From Bacillota bacterium (lineage in GTDB: Bacteria > Bacillota > Sulfobacillia > RBS10-35 > JAJYVM01), in NCBI GenBank assembly GCA_021792015.1, contig JAJYVM010000068.1, positions 5,393 through 12,468 on the forward strand: 7,076 nt of DNA, read 5' to 3'. Each line of letters opens with the position of its first letter. The stretch's first letter is position 1. Below are positions 4,017 to 7,076 of this stretch, in pieces. A program made the position numbers and the translations under genes. Below the pieces are notes generated by a model. It worked only from the letters and a program-made list of their open reading frames with translations. It had not been told where the DNA came from and did not search any database.

Positions 4017-6650
4017 CTACGGTCCCGACTGCACCACCAGAACCCCGCCATCGCCGGCGCTCTGCGCGATGGGGAACGTACCTGCCTGGCTTGGCGTGCG
4101 CGTCAGCTGGACCTGCTGACCCGGACCCAGGGTCACGGAGATCCCGAGATCGGGGATCAGCAACTGGTGGCCGCCCGTCACGTCCTGGATCGTCAACTCG
4201 AGCGGCAGGCCGACCTTGGCCTGCACGACGGGCGGCGCGAGCGGCTGGGCGCCGTCCAAGACAAGGGTGCAGACCTCGGCGACGGCGCCCGGGGTGGGCG
4301 CGCACGGCAGGACGGTTACCGGCGGCGGCGTGCTGACCGGAATGCCGCCGCACGGCTTGGTCGGCGGCACCATCGACATGTCGACGGGCATGACGTCCTG
4401 CAGGGGCACGCCCGTCAGCTTGGACTCCTCCAGCGCCCAGGCCTGCGTCAGGATCGGGCGATTGAGGAAGATCGACTGCTTCTCGGTCCCGGTGCAGCCC
4501 GGCTGCCACAGCAGCGGGGGGTTCGTCGAGGTCACGGCGCGGCTGACCCAGAGCGTGCCGGCCGTCGTCGGCTCGGTGCCCGCCACAAACCACTCCTCCC
4601 GCACATCCTGCGGCGGCGTGAGCGGGCCGGGCAGCGCCACCGTCCACGGCGCGGCCTTGATGTCGATCGGAGCCTGCACGATGCCGGGCGGACGCACGAA
4701 ATGCACCGGCTTGAGGCCCTTCACGGCGGCGATCATCGTCGCCCTGAAGACGGGGCCGGCGTAGGTGTCCCCGAACAGGTTGGGGAACGGCTTGGGCACG
4801 TCGTGGCCGACCCAGACGGCGGCCGTGTACTCCGGCGTGAAGCCGACATACCAGGCATCCTCGTTGGCGTCGGTCGTGCCGGTCTTGGCCGCCGTCGGCC
4901 AGCCGGGGACGTTGTCGTGGACCGTCGCGTCGTAGCCGGTGCCCCAATTGGAATCCAGGGGACCGGACAGCACGTCCCAGCCGACGTTGGGCTGGGGCTC
5001 ATCGACGGCCTCCAGCATCTTGATCATCACGTAGGCGACGTTGGCCGGCACCACACGCTGCGCCTGCAGTCCGTTGTTCACGATCACCTGCCCGGTCGGG
5101 CCCACCACCTTGGTGATGATGCGCGGGGTGACCCGCACGCCCTCGTTGGCGATGGTCGCGTACGCGTCGGCCATGTTGAGCGGCGTGCAGCAGTCGTGCG
5201 TCCCGCCGATGGCCAGCGGAAGCTGCGCGTCCGCCTGGGTGAGGGGCAGGCCCATCTTCACGGCGTTCTGGAGGCCCGTCTCCACGCCGATGCGGTTCAG
5301 AATCTTGACGGCGACGGTGTTCACGGAGCGGCGCAGGGCCTCGGTGAACGTCGTCAGCCCGTAGTAGGTGTTGGTGTAGTCCTTGGGTGTGTAAAGGTTG
5401 GGCGCCTTGCCGTACGTCTTCAGGGAATCGTCGACCGTCGTGCCGGCCGTCATGCCGGCCAGCAGGGCCGGGATGTAGTCGACCAGGGGCTTGATGGATG
5501 AGCCGGGCTGGCGCTCGGCGGCCAGGGCGCGGTCGAAGGCCATCATCGTCGTGTGCTGGCGGCCCCCGATGAGGGCCACCACGTCGCCCGTGCTCTGCTG
5601 GATGACCGCCACGGCCGTCTGCATCGGGTTCGGGATGTTGAGCGCGAACGCCGGGCCGTCGTTGGTCATCTTGTTCACCGCGGCCTGGGCAGCGGCATAG
5701 ATGGTGGGGTTCAGGGTCGTGTAGATCTTGAGGCCGCCATCCATGACCTCCTGCGGGGTCATGTGGTCGACCGTCTCAAGCTGCGAGATCACCGCGTCGA
5801 CAAACCACGGGTCGGGGTAGGTCAGCTTCGCCACCGAGGCCTTCTGCTTGACGATGCCCAGGGGAGACGCCTCGGCCGCCTTGGCCTGCGCGGCGGTGAT
5901 GTAGCCCTGCTGCGCCATGAGGGCGAGGACTGTGTTGCGGCGGGCGAGGGCCGCCTGCGGGTGGACGACGGGGTCGTAGGCGGAAGGCGCCGGCGCAAGT
6001 CCGGCCAGCAGCGCCGCCTCCGGCAGGGTCACCTTGCCGACGGGCACGCCGAAGTAGGTCTCCGACGCCGCGTCCACGCCGTTGGCGCCCTGGCCGAGGT
6101 AGATCCAGTTCAGGTACTTGTCGAGGATCTCAGGCTTCGTGTAGCGCTGGGCGAGCTCGATGCCCAGCCAGGCCTCCTGGATCTTGCGCGTCAGGGTGTC
6201 GACGGATGTCAGGTAGAGGTTCTTGGCCAGCTGCTCGGTGATGGTGCTGCCGCCCTGCAGGGGGTGGCCGGTGAGGTCCGCCACGGCGGCGCGCAGGATC
6301 CCGCGGATGTCGAGGCCGTCGTTCTGATAGAACCGCCGGTCCTCGCTGGCCACGAAGGCGTGCTGCACCGACAGCGGGATCTGCCCGATCGGCACGACCT
6401 GGCGGTTGATCGTGCCAGGGACCGGCGTCACGACCTTGCCGTTGATGTCGTAGATCAGCGAGCTCTGACCGAGCTTGTTGAGAGGGTCGGTCACCGGTGG
6501 AACGGTGGCCAGGGCCCTGATGGTGAGTTGCGCCACGAAGGCGCCGCCGCCGACGATGATCAGGCCGGCCACGACGGCGACGACGCGCCAGGGCCGCAGG
6601 CGGCGCTTGCGGTGCGGTCGGTGCGGCCCACCCGGCCGGTCTGCAGCCAA
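4017..6650 (-). CDS. Class A penicillin-binding protein with cupredoxin-like C-terminus
   Basis: This bifunctional peptidoglycan synthase (PBP1A/PonA type, 877 aa) polymerises lipid II and crosslinks stem peptides outside the membrane. A basic cytoplasmic tail (1-22) is followed by one membrane anchor (about 23-45). The GT51 transglycosylase domain (about 60-270) has ASEDRRFYQNDGLD with catalytic E103, GGSTITEQLAKNLYL with E139, and RKIQEAWLGIELAQRY. The transpeptidase domain (about 340-645) has SSIK (Ser384, Lys387), SVN (442-444) and KTGTT (589-593), so both activities look intact. The C-terminal part (650-877) includes EEWFVAGTEPT, a Pro-rich linker (773-788) and a final domain resembling a cupredoxin without its Cys-loop. 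Extra cysteines occur at C486-C487, 719, 767, 783 and 794. Start TTG 6650 follows GGGGGA by six bases; an ATG at 6655 is in another frame. It appears to be transcribed alone. Confidence 0.95.
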   Translation of the reverse strand: MAADRPGGPHRPHRKRRLRPWRVVAVVAGLIIVGGGAFVAQLTIRALATVPPVTDPLNKLGQSSLIYDINGKVVTPVPGTINRQVVPIGQIPLSVQHAFVASEDRRFYQNDGLDIRGILRAAVADLTGHPLQGGSTITEQLAKNLYLTSVDTLTRKIQEAWLGIELAQRYTKPEILDKYLNWIYLGQGANGVDAASETYFGVPVGKVTLPEAALLAGLAPAPSAYDPVVHPQAALARRNTVLALMAQQGYITAAQAKAAEASPLGIVKQKASVAKLTYPDPWFVDAVISQLETVDHMTPQEVMDGGLKIYTTLNPTIYAAAQAAVNKMTNDGPAFALNIPNPMQTAVAVIQQSTGDVVALIGGRQHTTMMAFDRALAAERQPGSSIKPLVDYIPALLAGMTAGTTVDDSLKTYGKAPNLYTPKDYTNTYYGLTTFTEALRRSVNTVAVKILNRIGVETGLQNAVKMGLPLTQADAQLPLAIGGTHDCCTPLNMADAYATIANEGVRVTPRIITKVVGPTGQVIVNNGLQAQRVVPANVAYVMIKMLEAVDEPQPNVGWDVLSGPLDSNWGTGYDATVHDNVPGWPTAAKTGTTDANEDAWYVGFTPEYTAAVWVGHDVPKPFPNLFGDTYAGPVFRATMIAAVKGLKPVHFVRPPGIVQAPIDIKAAPWTVALPGPLTPPQDVREEWFVAGTEPTTAGTLWVSRAVTSTNPPLLWQPGCTGTEKQSIFLNRPILTQAWALEESKLTGVPLQDVMPVDMSMVPPTKPCGGIPVSTPPPVTVLPCAPTPGAVAEVCTLVLDGAQPLAPPVVQAKVGLPLELTIQDVTGGHQLLIPDLGISVTLGPGQQVQLTRTPSQAGTFPIAQSAGDGGVLVVQSGP

Positions 6651-6656
6651 TCAGCA

Positions 6657-6662
6657 TCCCCC
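6657..6662 (-). promoter_or_regulatory. Ribosome binding site fixing the TTG start of the PBP gene
   Basis: GGGGGA on the minus strand lies six bases before TTG at 6650. It supports this start, which gives a short Arg/Lys-rich tail before the membrane anchor as expected for class A penicillin-binding proteins. Confidence 0.6.
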
Positions 6663-6731
6663 AGCGAAGCCGACTCGCGGCGCACGCGGATCAGGGACCA
6701 GGGGGCAGAAGCCTGGGATCACGGATCCGGG

Positions 6732-6745
6732 CCGCGTGCACGCGG
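6732..6745. promoter_or_regulatory. Perfect 14-bp palindrome, operator-like
   Basis: CCGCGTGCACGCGG is its own reverse complement and lies about 82 bases upstream of the penicillin-binding protein start. A third copy of the half-site GCACGCGG occurs at 6682-6689, closer to the gene, and could also pair with 6732-6739 to form a stem in the leader. The inverted hexamers CACGCG and CGCGTG recur at 6916-6921 and 6926-6931 with four bases between, and CACGCG again at 6946-6951. This suggests binding sites for a dimeric regulator; the regulator is unknown. Confidence 0.4.
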
Positions 6746-7076
6746 GTTCCACGTCGAAATGCGTACCACGGCCGTCGACGGGATGCGAAACGCCATCGGC
6801 CCACGCACACCCGCGCGAGGGCGCGGAAGCGGCAGCCAGTTCGCCACCGAGGCGCCACGCCGCCTGGCCAGGCCCCAATGCCGCCATTCTCGCACGGCCG
6901 CGACCCTCCGGGAGCCACGCGACTGCGCGTGTTTGGTGTATTCGCCACGCGGCAGGCGATCACCTGTGCGCATGCGGCCGGTGTGTGGCGTGGCCAGCCC
7001 GCTGCGGGCCGGGGCCTCGGCAAAGGCCCGGCCGCTCGGCGGGCGGCGCACCCGGCAGCGACCACGGCAGTTGGCC

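Larger units (their letters stand above)
6651..7076. other. Upstream region of the PBP gene, no convincing gene
   Basis: Open frames across these ~425 bases are Arg/Pro/Gly-rich and look like high-GC shadows; none has a family-like pattern or a matched start and ribosome binding site. The region probably contains the promoter of the penicillin-binding protein gene, but I cannot point to a clear -35/-10 pair. It holds several inverted repeats listed separately, and a near-perfect one, CAGGCGATCACCTG (6953-6966, one mismatched pair). Confidence 0.5.

Noticed and set aside
4167..5501. A 444-codon plus-strand open frame opposite the penicillin-binding protein gene.
   Set aside because: It is Gly/Arg/His/Asp-rich with no domain-like pattern and lies antisense to a gene with every catalytic motif. 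Long antisense frames are expected at this GC content.
6651..7065. Minus-strand open frames of 78-124 codons upstream of the PBP gene.
   Set aside because: They overlap each other in different frames, are Arg/Pro-rich, and have no conserved-looking segments, so they are probably GC shadows.

Overview
This 7.1 kb window comes from a GC-rich bacterial chromosome, probably of a monoderm (Gram-positive-type) or related deep-branching lineage such as the Sulfobacillia, Thermaerobacter-like Bacillota, Actinomycetota or Chloroflexota/Dormibacterota. The evidence is third codon positions that are almost all G/C, strong GGAGG-type ribosome binding sites, GTG and TTG starts, and a class A penicillin-binding protein with a short basic tail and one membrane anchor. 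This placement is inference; no rRNA or tRNA gene is present to settle it. The first ~116 bases are nearly pure G and are best read as base-calling or assembly artefact at a contig edge.

Layout, left to right. (1) After the poly-G comes the charged C-terminal tail of an otherwise missing plus-strand gene, followed closely by an intact 191-residue acidic protein of unknown function. (2) Facing it on the minus strand is a two-gene unit: a small unknown protein whose stop overlaps (GTGA) the GTG start of a HAD-superfamily phosphatase with all catalytic motifs. (3) On the plus strand at about 1830-2746 are two damaged genes. One is a major-facilitator transporter reduced to its first ~45 and last ~60 codons, with a dinucleotide duplication as well. 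The other is a DinB-family gene that reads through only after correcting two missing bases and that carries a 15-bp tandem repeat. (4) After ~310 bp without a recognisable gene comes a tight two-gene plus-strand module with an ATGA overlap. Its first product is a small acidic protein of the kind found upstream of DUF6036 proteins, and its second is a DUF6036-type minimal nucleotidyltransferase, so the pair resembles a toxin-antitoxin or AbiE-like module. (5) Convergent to it is a complete 877-residue bifunctional transglycosylase/transpeptidase on the minus strand. (6) The last ~425 bp upstream of that gene has no convincing coding sequence but holds a cluster of CACGCG/CGCGTG sites, including a perfect 14-bp palindrome.

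The genes do not form one pathway. The housekeeping function is peptidoglycan synthesis by the penicillin-binding protein; the HAD phosphatase is a generic metabolic enzyme; the middle of the window is accessory and decaying, with a defence/stress-type nucleotidyltransferase pair. The most unusual feature is the end of the penicillin-binding protein, where the last ~70 residues look like a cupredoxin-fold domain that kept one histidine but lost the Cys/His/Met copper-binding loop.
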